Shown: one piece after another, positions 1-8,710 of the stretch
Layout of the letters: each line of letters opens with the position of its first letter
Numbering within the stretch: position 1 is the first letter of the stretch
Source: Stagnihabitans sp039932095
GTDB taxonomy: Bacteria; Pseudomonadota; Alphaproteobacteria; Rhodobacterales; Rhodobacteraceae
Direction of reading: 5' to 3'
Length of the DNA: 54,079 nt
Assembly: GCA_039932095.1 (NCBI GenBank)
Contig: JBDTQR010000004.1
Span: 1-54,079, forward strand
Notes under the pieces: generated by a model
The model's input: the letters and a program-made list of their open reading frames with translations, nothing else
Database searches by the model: none
What the model was told of the DNA's origin: nothing
Position numbers and translations under genes: made by a program

Positions 1-1
1 G

Positions 2-1000
2 TACGATATCTCGGCAGAGGAACTGGCGGCGGACCTGTCGGCGCAGGACGACCTGACGCAATCGGGCTTTTGCGAATTGCTGCGCGAAAGCACGCCGGAC
101 GGGCGCGGGCCGTTCAGTGCGGTCTGCGGGTTCTACACGTTCGAGGAGACCCCGCCGCATGCCGAACTGCTGGGCCGGATCGCCAAGGTCTGCGCCCATG
201 TCAACGCGCCGTTCTTCGGGGCGATCAGCCCCGGTTTCATGGAAGTGGCCAAGGACGACCGTCATCCCCTGGTGGCGCAGGCCTGGGATGCGCTGAGGGC
301 GATGCCGGAGGCGGGTCATGTAGCGCTGGCCACACCGCGGTTCCTGCTGCGGCGGCCTTACGGCGCCAAGAGCGAACCGATCTATGAATTCGACTTTGAA
401 GAGTTCACCGAACAGGAGGGCCTGTCTGGCATGCTGTGGGCCAATCCGGTGGCGCTGGTGGTGATATTGCTCGCCAAATCCTATCGCAAGACCGGGCCGT
501 CGCTGGGCCTGGGGTCGGTGATGAGCCTGGGCGAGATTCCGTTCCACTATGTCAAGGACCGCTATGGCGACCAGGTGGCGCTGCCCTGCACCGAGCGCAA
601 CCTGACCCAGACCAAGACCCAGAATGCAATTGCCCGCGGCCTGATGCCGGTGGTGTCGGTCAAGGGCCGCGATGAGGTGCGGCTGGCGTCGTTCCAGTCG
701 CTGGCCGGGTCAACCATCCTGGGATCGTGGACCGACGTGCCGCCGCCGAAACCGAAAGCCGAGGTCGAGCGGTCCGAACCGGTTGAGAGTGCCGACGACA
801 GCGGCGAAGATATGGACATGTCGGATTTCGGCAGCGACGACAGCAGCAGCGATGACAGCAGCAGCGACGGCGAGGACGATGATCTGGCAGCGTTGCTCGC
901 CGGGTTCGACGACGCGTCGCCCGACGAGTCGGACGACAGTTCCGACGGCGATGACGAGGAAATGGATGCCGATCTGGCGGCGTTGCTGGCAAGCCTGTGA
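2..1000 (+). CDS. tssC: TssC-type T6SS sheath large subunit, 3' part
   Basis: This reading frame is open from the left edge, so the gene begins outside the window. The visible residues match the C-terminal half of TssC/EvpB/ImpC sheath proteins: an ELAADLSA segment, then HVNAPFFGAISPGFME, then LATPRFLLRRPYG followed by an FEEF stretch, then a WANPVALVVILLAKS segment. TssC pairs with TssB to form the contractile tube around Hcp in the cytoplasm. The last ~75 residues are unlike ordinary TssC: a linker rich in Asp, Glu and Ser that contains the peptide DLAALLA twice, once mid-tail and once at the very end. Alphaproteobacterial T6SS loci can carry two TssC paralogues, and this may be the second. 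The family call is good; which paralogue it is cannot be told here. Confidence 0.75.
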   Translation, partial: YDISAEELAADLSAQDDLTQSGFCELLRESTPDGRGPFSAVCGFYTFEETPPHAELLGRIAKVCAHVNAPFFGAISPGFMEVAKDDRHPLVAQAWDALRAMPEAGHVALATPRFLLRRPYGAKSEPIYEFDFEEFTEQEGLSGMLWANPVALVVILLAKSYRKTGPSLGLGSVMSLGEIPFHYVKDRYGDQVALPCTERNLTQTKTQNAIARGLMPVVSVKGRDEVRLASFQSLAGSTILGSWTDVPPPKPKAEVERSEPVESADDSGEDMDMSDFGSDDSSSDDSSSDGEDDDLAALLAGFDDASPDESDDSSDGDDEEMDADLAALLASL

Positions 1001-1159
1001 TGGCGGTGATGCAAGGAACGTGGCAGAATGACAGGATTGGGTGTGTGAGGGTGAGGAGGACTGAAGCCGGCGCTTCTATTTCGGGGTGCGGGTTATCGCG
1101 AAACGTGTTGATCCGGCCCGGTTGTGGGTCGGACCAGCACCAGCAGAGGTTTTGATATT

Positions 1160-3259
1160 ATGGCTAAAATGAGTAGACAGGTCGACAAGCTGTTTCTGAA
1201 CCTGAGCGGTCCGGAAGCGACAGATTTGATTTGCGTCGGGGCACGTCTGCGCGATCAACTGAGCATGTTGCCGGAAATGCGCATGGAAATTTATTCCAAA
1301 TCCACCAGCTTTGACCCGACCAGCATTTTGGGGACGCCGTTGACGCTGGAGGCCGAAAACGGCTTCAAATTTTCTGGCATCTGCATTTCGGTCGAGGATC
1401 TGGGCCATCAGGATTCGATTGATCTGTTCGCGGTCGAATTGCGGCCCTGGCCGTGGCTGCTGACGCTCGGCTCGGAAAACCGGGTGTTTCAGGGGCTCAA
1501 GACTGGCGAGATCATTGAAAAGGTGTTCCGCGATGCCGAGTTCACCGATTTCGTCAACAAGATCAGCGATGCCGGTGAGCCGCGCGAGTATTGCGTGCAA
1601 TATGGCGAAAGCAATTTCGACTTCATCTGCCGGTTGATGGAAGAAGACGGCTATTATTACTTCTTCGACCATTCCGGCTCGACCGAGACCTTTGTGATGG
1701 CTGACGGGATCAGCGCCCACAAGAACGCAGGCAAGGTGCCGTTCACCGTCAGCAATCAGGTTGGCACCAAACAGGCGGATTCCAATTCGATCTTTGAATG
1801 GGAGGATGTCGGGCGGGTGGTCACCGGCAAGGTCTCGCTGTGGGACTATGACATGGCGACACCCAACGCCAATCTGCAGGTCAGCGCCGCGATTCCGTCC
1901 GGCAGCCATGCCTACAAGGCGATGGAGCGCTATCAGGCCAGCGGCCATTTCAAGCAGGCAGACAAGGGCGAAAAGCAGGCCCGCAAAGAGATGGAAGGCT
2001 ATGCCGCCGAACATCAACGCTCGGCCGGGGCGACCAATTCGTCGATCATCGCGACCGGGGCGATCTTTACCCTGGCCCATGCCGGGCGGTCAGCGGCGGA
2101 TGGCGATTATCTGGTGACCAAGACCACCCATTACATGCAGTTCGATCCGGGTTTCAGTCAGGAAAGCAAGCAGACCGTGAACCGCCATGTCGAGCGGATC
2201 GATTATCCGGCGGACATTGCGCTGTATGAGACCGAGTTCGAGGTTCAGAAAAGCTCGATCCAGTACCGGCCACCCAAGGTGACACCACTGCCGGAAGTGC
2301 CCTCGCTGCTGACCGCCAAGGTGACAGGCCCGGATGGCGAAGAGATTCACACCGACGAATATGGCCGGATCAAAGTGATCTTCCCGTGGGACCGGCTGGG
2401 CGAGCCCAAGGATACCTCTTCGATCTGGGTCCGCTCGGTCATGCCGTGGGGTGGCAAGGACTGGGGCATGTTCTCGGTGCCGCGGATCGGCATGGAAGTG
2501 ATCGTGCAGTTCGAGCGCGGCAATATCGACCGGCCCTATTGCACTGGCGTCGTTTACAATGGTGTCAACAAACCGCCGTATGCTTTGCCCAACGAGATGA
2601 CGAAGACCGGGATCAGGACCAACTCCTCCAAGGGCGGCGGAGGTTTTCATGAGCTGACCTTCGATGACAAGAAGGACAGTGAGAGCATCTTTTTCCAGTC
2701 GGAAAAGGACTACAAGCAGATCATCAAGAACAATGCCGAAATCACCATCGGCATGGAAAAGAAGGACAAGGGCAGCCTGACCCAGACGATCTATCAGGAC
2801 AAGACCGAGACGATCAAGGAAGGCGATCTGACCCAGACGGTGGAAAAGGGCAACCGGATCACCAAGATCAAGACCGATGACACCGAGACCATCGAAGGCA
2901 AGCAGACGGTGGAGATTACCGGCGACACCGCGTTGACGATCAAGACCGGCAACAAGACCGAAAAAGTATCCACCGGTAATTCCAACATCGAAGTATCCTC
3001 GGGCAATATGGACACCAAGGTGGCGATGGGCAACATTACGATCGACGCCTCGATGGGCAAGGTCACCATCTCGGCGATGCAGGCGATCGAACTGAAGGTG
3101 GGCGGGAATTCGGTCAAGATCGACATGACCGGGATCACGATTGCCGGCGCTTTGGTGACGCTGGACGCCAAGGGGATGGCCGAGGTCAAAGGGTCGATTG
3201 TGATGGTGAAGGGATCTGGAATGACTCAGGTCTCTGGCGGCGTGGTTATGGTCGGATGA
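1160..3259 (+). CDS. vgrG: T6SS spike protein VgrG (TssI)
   Basis: VgrG trimers form the puncturing spike on the Hcp tube. The 699-residue protein has a gp27-like N-terminal region (about 1-370), a gp5-type OB-fold (about 375-475, with DEYGRIKVIFPWDR and GVVYNGVNKPPYALPNE), and a C-terminal beta-helix. The beta-helix is made of short repeats rich in Thr, Gly, Lys and Ile, such as GDLTQTVEKGN and GDTALTIKTGNKTEKVSTGN. It stops soon after the needle (ending VVMVG), so there is no effector extension. The ATG at 1160 has a GAGG motif about 10 bases upstream; a GTG at 1124 is in frame but has no ribosome site. An adaptor-like gene and a PAAR gene follow directly, the usual order for a spike module. 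Confidence 0.95.
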   Translation: MAKMSRQVDKLFLNLSGPEATDLICVGARLRDQLSMLPEMRMEIYSKSTSFDPTSILGTPLTLEAENGFKFSGICISVEDLGHQDSIDLFAVELRPWPWLLTLGSENRVFQGLKTGEIIEKVFRDAEFTDFVNKISDAGEPREYCVQYGESNFDFICRLMEEDGYYYFFDHSGSTETFVMADGISAHKNAGKVPFTVSNQVGTKQADSNSIFEWEDVGRVVTGKVSLWDYDMATPNANLQVSAAIPSGSHAYKAMERYQASGHFKQADKGEKQARKEMEGYAAEHQRSAGATNSSIIATGAIFTLAHAGRSAADGDYLVTKTTHYMQFDPGFSQESKQTVNRHVERIDYPADIALYETEFEVQKSSIQYRPPKVTPLPEVPSLLTAKVTGPDGEEIHTDEYGRIKVIFPWDRLGEPKDTSSIWVRSVMPWGGKDWGMFSVPRIGMEVIVQFERGNIDRPYCTGVVYNGVNKPPYALPNEMTKTGIRTNSSKGGGGFHELTFDDKKDSESIFFQSEKDYKQIIKNNAEITIGMEKKDKGSLTQTIYQDKTETIKEGDLTQTVEKGNRITKIKTDDTETIEGKQTVEITGDTALTIKTGNKTEKVSTGNSNIEVSSGNMDTKVAMGNITIDASMGKVTISAMQAIELKVGGNSVKIDMTGITIAGALVTLDAKGMAEVKGSIVMVKGSGMTQVSGGVVMVG

Positions 3260-3266
3260 GGAGGGC

Positions 3267-3875
3267 ATGAAAATGAATACGCGCTTTCTCAACCTGACGA
3301 AGCTGCCCAAACAGCCTGCAGCCCGGTTGCTGTCGCAGGCCAATGCGGAATTGGACACCGAAATCAACGCCCCTGCCAGCGCGCCCGTCGAGGTGGTGCT
3401 GGAGGAACTGGAACAGAAGGGCGCGCTGATCGACATGCTGCGCCTGTTGTCGGTGGCGCTGCCCGCCCGCGAGCGGGTGTGGTGGTCATGTCTTGCCGCC
3501 CGCGACACCTTGAAAGAGGGGGCCAAACTGCCGCCGCCGCTGGCCGCTGCCGAAGCCTGGGTTTTCAAACCGACCGAAGAAAATCGCGCGGTGGCGCATC
3601 ATGCCGTGCAACATGCCAGCATGAAGGACGACACCAAGCATTGCGCGATGGCCGTACAGTTCCATGATGGAACTTTAGGCCCCGGTGACCTGGCCCAGCA
3701 CGCCGCACCACCTGGCGGGTCCGAAGTGTCGGCCTTTGCGATGAATGTCGTGGCCATTGGGCGCAGTGGCAAGCCGTTGGAGATTGCGGCGGGCTTGCTG
3801 ATCGACCGGGCGCTCGATATTGCACGGGGTGGGTCGGGTCGTGTCGAAAAACAACCAGTCGTAGCGGGGGCCTGA
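3267..3875 (+). CDS. 202-residue protein between VgrG and PAAR (DUF6931-like)
   Basis: The gene starts 7 bases after vgrG and ends 2 bases before the PAAR gene, so it belongs to the spike operon. The protein is soluble and mostly helical, with no signal peptide or membrane segment. It has an Ala/Leu-rich middle containing RLLSVALPARERVWWSCLAA and a WVFKPTEENR segment. From memory it resembles the DUF6931 family found beside Rhodobacterales T6SS spike genes, but that cannot be confirmed here. Its position suggests an adaptor or chaperone that loads PAAR or a cargo onto VgrG; an effector is the less likely alternative. Function is unknown. Confidence 0.6.
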   Translation: MKMNTRFLNLTKLPKQPAARLLSQANAELDTEINAPASAPVEVVLEELEQKGALIDMLRLLSVALPARERVWWSCLAARDTLKEGAKLPPPLAAAEAWVFKPTEENRAVAHHAVQHASMKDDTKHCAMAVQFHDGTLGPGDLAQHAAPPGGSEVSAFAMNVVAIGRSGKPLEIAAGLLIDRALDIARGGSGRVEKQPVVAGA

Positions 3876-3877
3876 TC

Positions 3878-4168
3878 ATGCCAATGCCAGCAGCACGTGT
3901 CAGCGACATGCATGTTTGCCCGATGTTCACCGGGCCGGTGCCGCATGTCGGCGGTCCGGTCCTGCCACCGGGAGCCGTGACGGTCTTGATCGGCGGACTG
4001 CCTGCGGCCAGGGTGTCGGACATGTGTACCTGTGTCGGACCGCCTGACGTGATTGCCATGGGCTCGACAAAGGTCCTGATCGGTGGCCTGCCTGCGGCCC
4101 GCGTGTTGGACTCGACCGCACATGGTGGCATGATCGTCCTTGGTTGCTTTACGGTATTGATTTCATAG
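3878..4168 (+). CDS. PAAR-domain T6SS spike tip protein
   Basis: PAAR proteins cap the VgrG trimer with a zinc-stabilised cone. This 96-residue protein is a single PAAR domain with nothing fused to it. It opens with MPMPAARVSDMHVCPM and contains the family motif IGGLPAARVSD with a near copy, IGGLPAARVLDS. His and Cys residues suitable as metal ligands (HVCPM, MCTCVGPP, STAHGG) are present. The ATG lies 2 bases after the stop of the preceding gene. With no N- or C-terminal toxin, any cargo must attach non-covalently. Confidence 0.93.
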   Translation: MPMPAARVSDMHVCPMFTGPVPHVGGPVLPPGAVTVLIGGLPAARVSDMCTCVGPPDVIAMGSTKVLIGGLPAARVLDSTAHGGMIVLGCFTVLIS

Positions 4169-4175
4169 GGGTAAG

Positions 4176-5924
4176 ATGAGCGTTTCGTTGCGGTTTCAGT
4201 CTTCCGGCGCAGTGCCCGGCGATGGTCGGCCCGTGGTCATGCGCGGGCCGAGCCTGACGATTGGCCGTGGGCCGGAGAATGATCTGGTGTTGCCCGACCC
4301 CGACCGGCAGATTTCCAAGACCCATTGCGTGATTGAAAACCACAACGGCAATCTGGTGGCGGTCGACCTGTCGACCAATGGCACATTTCTGAACTATGGC
4401 AAGATCGCTCTGGGCCGCACGCCGACCCCACTGAACGACGGCGATGTGCTGGTGATGGGGCCGTATGAACTGGTGGTGAACGTGGCGTCGCAGTCGTCCG
4501 AGCCTATGGCACCCATGGGGGATGAGCGCGCGTCCTTCGGCAATGCGGCGGCAGCACCCGATCCGATGCGGTTGCTGGACGATGCGGGCCCTGGCGGCGA
4601 TTTTCTGGATTCCCTCTTGGGCAGCGACAAGCCGAAAGGTCCGGGGCAGTTCCGTGGCAAGCAGGACGAATTTGTTGAATTGCTGCCGCCGCTGGGCGAG
4701 GAGGACCCTCTTGGGCCAGCCCCGTCGGAGCAGGGTGGCCCTGCCATGCAGGACCATGGGCCAAGCGGCTCTGACGCGTACCGCGTGCCCTCTGCCTCAC
4801 GTTCTGTGATCCCGGATGATTGGGAAGATCTGATGGCCCCGACGCCGCACAAAGCGCCCCCTGCCGCCCATGTGCCGCCACCGCCTGCTGCCAGCGTCCA
4901 CATCCCGGATGACGATATTTTCGGCACGGAGCCGTTGATGCCTGCCATGGAACCGACGGTGACCCCGGACGCGAATTCGCCAGTGCCCGAAGCCGGCCCC
5001 GAAATTCCGGCGGCTTCTGTGGTTGAGCCTGCGATCACGCCACCTCCGGCCTCGCCAAAACCAGCCCCTCCGGCCGAACCAGCCGCCGCGCTATCGCAAC
5101 CTCCGGCCCCGTCGGTGCCGGGGTTTGACCCGTTTGCCACGGCCGCCGTGTCATTCGATCCCTTTGCCACCGATCCAAACCGACCGACCAAGTCGACATC
5201 TGTGCCAGCCCACTCGGCGATGGTGGAGCCGGTTGCAGTGCCCGTCGCGGCGCAGCCCGCCGCCGTGCCAGCAGCGTCGGTTGCCGCACCAGTTGCACCT
5301 GCCGCCCCGGCGCAGATTTCGGCCGGTGGATCGGACGCGGCCCGGGGCTTTCTTGCTGCGCTGGGTGCCGAGGAGCTCAGGATCACCGACGCTGAACTGC
5401 CCGATACGATGCTGCGTCTGGGGCGGACCTTGAAGTCGATGATCACCGGTCTGCGCGAAATTCTGATGACAAGAACCTCGATCAAATCCGAGTTTCGCAT
5501 CGAGCAGACCATGGTCAATGTCGGCGGCAACAACCCATTGAAATTCTCGATCAGCCCGGAACAGGCGGTCGAGGCGATGGTGAAGCCGACGGTGCGCGGC
5601 TATCTGCCGGCGGAAAAGGCGGCAGAGCAGGCGCTTGAGGATATCAAGGCACATGAAGTGGCGATGGTGACGGGGATGGAGGCCGCGCTGAAAGGCGTGC
5701 TCGGCAAGCTGGACCCGGCACTTCTGACCAAGAAAATCGAGGCCAAGGGCGGCTTTGGCGGCTTCATGAAGAACCGCAAGGCGCAATATTGGGAAACCTA
5801 CGAAGCGATGTATGCCGAGATTTCCGATCAGGCCGAGAATGATTTCCACGAACTGTTTGCCCGGGAATTTGCCAAGGCGTACAAAGACCAACTGGCCCGG
5901 CTCAAAGCCGAAAGCCAAGGATAG
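4176..5924 (+). CDS. tagH: T6SS FHA-domain scaffold protein TagH (Fha)
   Basis: The protein has 582 residues in three parts. Residues ~20-95 are a forkhead-associated domain that binds phosphothreonine (TIGRGPENDLVLPD, SKTHCVIE, STNGTFLN). A Pro/Ala-rich flexible linker covers about 100-385. The T6SS-specific FHA C-terminal domain covers about 388-582 (ARGFLAALGAEEL to the FHELFAREFAKAY segment). In Pseudomonas and Agrobacterium, PpkA phosphorylates the Fha protein or its partner to promote assembly and PppA reverses this; TagF represses. All four parts of that circuit are in this window. TssK starts 8 bases downstream. Confidence 0.95.
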   Translation: MSVSLRFQSSGAVPGDGRPVVMRGPSLTIGRGPENDLVLPDPDRQISKTHCVIENHNGNLVAVDLSTNGTFLNYGKIALGRTPTPLNDGDVLVMGPYELVVNVASQSSEPMAPMGDERASFGNAAAAPDPMRLLDDAGPGGDFLDSLLGSDKPKGPGQFRGKQDEFVELLPPLGEEDPLGPAPSEQGGPAMQDHGPSGSDAYRVPSASRSVIPDDWEDLMAPTPHKAPPAAHVPPPPAASVHIPDDDIFGTEPLMPAMEPTVTPDANSPVPEAGPEIPAASVVEPAITPPPASPKPAPPAEPAAALSQPPAPSVPGFDPFATAAVSFDPFATDPNRPTKSTSVPAHSAMVEPVAVPVAAQPAAVPAASVAAPVAPAAPAQISAGGSDAARGFLAALGAEELRITDAELPDTMLRLGRTLKSMITGLREILMTRTSIKSEFRIEQTMVNVGGNNPLKFSISPEQAVEAMVKPTVRGYLPAEKAAEQALEDIKAHEVAMVTGMEAALKGVLGKLDPALLTKKIEAKGGFGGFMKNRKAQYWETYEAMYAEISDQAENDFHELFAREFAKAYKDQLARLKAESQG

Positions 5925-5932
5925 GAGACGGC

Positions 5933-7273
5933 ATGTCCTGGGACAGCAAGGTATTGTGGACAGAGGGGCTATTCCTTCAGCCGCATCATTTCCAGCAGGC
6001 CGACCGCTATACCGAAGCGTTGGTGACCGGCCTTGCCCGGCGCATCCTGCCCTATGCCTGGGGGGTGACGACGCTGGAGATTGACGAGGCGGCGCTGAAG
6101 GTTGGTCAGTTTGCCATCAAAAGCGCCACCGGGTTGACGCAGGACGGCACGGTGTTCCGGGTGCCGATGGCTGATGACCATCCACCAGCCCTGGAAGTGC
6201 CGCCGAACACCAAGGATTGCGTGATCTACCTGTCGGTACCGCAACGTCGGCAGGGTGCGTCGGAGGTCGATCTGACCGGAGCCGAGGCGTCGGTCAGCCG
6301 GCTGCGTCCCGGGGAAATCGAGGTCACCGACACCATGAGCCTTGACCGCAAGGCTGTGGTGCTGGGCGTCGGCAAGATGCGGTTGCAGTTCGCTTTGGCG
6401 GTCGACGATCTGGCCGACAAACTAACCATTCCGATTGCCCGCATCATCGAAGTGCGTCCCGACCGTGAGGTCATCCTGGACGGCGGGTTCATTCCGTCCT
6501 GTCTGGATGTCCGTGCCGCCGCACCGCTGTCGGGGTTCCTGCGGGAATTGGAGGGGTTGTTGGCCCACCGGGTCACTGCGCTGTCAGGCCGGATGTCGGA
6601 TGGCGGGGCGACCCGCGCCGTGGCCGAGATCACCGATTTTCTGTTGCTGATGGTGTGCAACAGCGCCCTGCCGATGTTCCGCCATCTGGGAACGATCGAG
6701 AATGTGCATCCCTCAACCGTCTTTGCCGAAGCGTTGAAGTTGTCGGGACAACTCGCGACCTTCATGGCGTCCGACAAGAAGGCGCCGGAGATTGCGGCCT
6801 ACCGGCATGACGATCTGACGCGGACCTTTCAGCCGTTGGTGCGGGTGCTGCGGCAATATCTGTCGTCCGTGCTGGAGGCGACAGCAATCTCGATCCCGCT
6901 TGAGCCGCGCAAATACGGCATCTCGGTCGGGGTCATCGCCGACCGCAAGTTGTTGAGCACGGCGGGTTTTGTGCTGGCCGTCAAGGCCGACATCCCGGAC
7001 GAGACGATCCGCCGGCATTTCGCGGGGCAGGTCAAGATCGGCCCGGTCGAGGAGATCCGCCAACTGGTGAACTCTGCCCTGCCGGGGATTGCGCTCAGGC
7101 CGCTGCCGGTTGCGCCGCGCCAGATCCCCTATCACGCCGGGGTGGTCTATTTCCAACTTGAGGCGGAAAGCCCCTATTGGGGCCGGATGACCACCTCTGG
7201 CGGCGTCGCGGTGCATGTGTCCGGGGATTATCCCGGTCTGTCGATGGAACTTTGGGCCATACGGAACGCGTAG
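5933..7273 (+). CDS. tssK: T6SS baseplate-to-membrane connector TssK
   Basis: TssK is a cytoplasmic trimer that anchors the baseplate to TssL and TssM. This 446-residue protein has the expected length and the diagnostic N-terminus VLWTEGLFLQPHHFQQADRY. The middle contains SGRMSD and LLMVCNSALPMFRHL, and the C-terminal receptor-binding part contains PGIALRPLPVAPRQIPYHAG. An AGGAGA ribosome site lies just before the ATG. It sits between tagH and tssL, a common order in alphaproteobacterial T6SS clusters. Confidence 0.95.
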   Translation: MSWDSKVLWTEGLFLQPHHFQQADRYTEALVTGLARRILPYAWGVTTLEIDEAALKVGQFAIKSATGLTQDGTVFRVPMADDHPPALEVPPNTKDCVIYLSVPQRRQGASEVDLTGAEASVSRLRPGEIEVTDTMSLDRKAVVLGVGKMRLQFALAVDDLADKLTIPIARIIEVRPDREVILDGGFIPSCLDVRAAAPLSGFLRELEGLLAHRVTALSGRMSDGGATRAVAEITDFLLLMVCNSALPMFRHLGTIENVHPSTVFAEALKLSGQLATFMASDKKAPEIAAYRHDDLTRTFQPLVRVLRQYLSSVLEATAISIPLEPRKYGISVGVIADRKLLSTAGFVLAVKADIPDETIRRHFAGQVKIGPVEEIRQLVNSALPGIALRPLPVAPRQIPYHAGVVYFQLEAESPYWGRMTTSGGVAVHVSGDYPGLSMELWAIRNA

Positions 7274-7291
7274 GGCGCGAAGGAGGACGAA

Positions 7292-8710
7292 ATGTCGAAC
7301 AAAGATCCCTTTGCCGAGCCCGATGACAATGAACGGACAGTGATCCGGCCCAATCCGGGTGGCAAACGCCCGGCAACGCCTGCTGCGCCGCCGCAGCAGA
7401 GTTATGCCCCGCCGCCGCAGCAGCAGGGGTATGGCGGGCAGTCCGATCCCGGCCCGGCAATGGGGATACCGCAACAGGCCGCACCACGCCCGTCGGGCGG
7501 CACCGATGCCAATGCCATTGCGATGACCGGGATGAATCCGCTGACCGCCCTGGCGACACCGCTGTTGTCGCTGGTCAGCCGGATTCGCAACCGCGCCCAG
7601 CACATGGACCCCGAAAAGTTGCGCCAGTCGGTGATGGCCGAGGTGCGCGGCTTTGAGAATGCCGCGCTGAAGGCCGGGCAGGATGCGCAAAAGGTCAAGG
7701 TTGCCCGCTATGCCTTGTGCGCAACGCTGGACGATGTGGTCTTGAACACGCCGTGGGGCGAGCAGTCGGTCTGGGCGCAGCAGTCGATGGTGGGCACCTT
7801 CCACCGCGAAACCGTCGGTGGCGACCGGTTCTATGACCTGTTGGCGCGGCTGGAGCAGGACCCGAACACTAATATCGACCTGCTGGAATTTCTCTATATG
7901 TGCCTGTCGCTGGGCTTTGAGGGCCGTCTCAGGGTCGAAGCTGGCGGAGCGGACAAGCATCTGCAGATCCGCAATGCCTTGGCCCGGATCATTCGCGGTC
8001 AGCGTGGCGACGTCGAACGTGACCTCAGCCCGCGGTGGAAGGGCGTTCTGCGTCCCTACAAGGCGTTGTCTGCCTGGCGTCCGGTCTGGATCGCCGTCGG
8101 GGCCACGGCGGCGATTTTGGCGCTGACCTATGGCGGACTTGCCTGGGCCCTCGGTCAAAGGTCGAGCACGGTCCTTGACCAGATTGCGGCGATCGACAGT
8201 GGAAAGCCCGCAACGCTGCTGCGCCGCGCGCCACCGCCGCCACCGCCACCGCCGCAAAAGGAAGAAGTCGACCATGTCGCCAAGTTGTCATCATTCCTCG
8301 AGCAGGAGATCAAGGACCAGGTCGTCACCGTGTTCCAGAAGGGCAATACCGTGACCATCCGACTGGCGGGCAGCGGTATGTTCGGCTCTGGCTCTGACGC
8401 GTTGAAGCCGGAGTTTCTGCCGATTATCACCAGAGTCGGCGAGGCGATGAAGGGTGAAGAGGGCAATGTGGTGATCGCCGGGCATTCCGACAGCAGCAAG
8501 GTTGGCGGTGGCCGGTTCAAAAGCAATCTGGAACTGTCGCAGGCCCGCGCCGATGCCGTGCTGAAACTGTTGCTGCCGGTGGTCTCTGATCCCAAGCGCT
8601 GGATCGCGGAAGGACACGGCGACAAGGAACCGATTGCCGATAACAAGACCAAGGAAGGCCGGGCCACCAACCGACGGATTGAAATTCTACTGGTCAAGGA
8701 GGGCAGTTGA
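7292..8710 (+). CDS. tssL: T6SS inner-membrane protein TssL (IcmH/DotU) with OmpA-type domain
   Basis: This 472-residue protein starts with a Pro/Gln-rich cytoplasmic tail. A DotU domain follows (about 80-250; ALCATLDDVVLNTPWG is the family signature). One membrane span (about 263-288) and a Pro-rich linker lead to a periplasmic OmpA-like domain (about 340-472; IAGHSDSS, LSQARADAVL, ATNRRIEILL). This makes it an extended TssL able to hold peptidoglycan itself. With TssM it forms the transenvelope complex. Its stop TGA (8708-8710) overlaps the tssM start by one base, which suggests coupled translation. Confidence 0.95.
   Translation: MSNKDPFAEPDDNERTVIRPNPGGKRPATPAAPPQQSYAPPPQQQGYGGQSDPGPAMGIPQQAAPRPSGGTDANAIAMTGMNPLTALATPLLSLVSRIRNRAQHMDPEKLRQSVMAEVRGFENAALKAGQDAQKVKVARYALCATLDDVVLNTPWGEQSVWAQQSMVGTFHRETVGGDRFYDLLARLEQDPNTNIDLLEFLYMCLSLGFEGRLRVEAGGADKHLQIRNALARIIRGQRGDVERDLSPRWKGVLRPYKALSAWRPVWIAVGATAAILALTYGGLAWALGQRSSTVLDQIAAIDSGKPATLLRRAPPPPPPPPQKEEVDHVAKLSSFLEQEIKDQVVTVFQKGNTVTIRLAGSGMFGSGSDALKPEFLPIITRVGEAMKGEEGNVVIAGHSDSSKVGGGRFKSNLELSQARADAVLKLLLPVVSDPKRWIAEGHGDKEPIADNKTKEGRATNRRIEILLVKEGS

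Noticed and set aside
1001..1159. Possible small gene between the sheath gene and vgrG
   Set aside because: No frame with a start, ribosome site and protein-like composition; nothing else recognised in these 159 bases.
2090..3568. 492-codon antisense frame over vgrG
   Set aside because: His/Arg/Asp-rich shadow of the VgrG beta-helix repeats.
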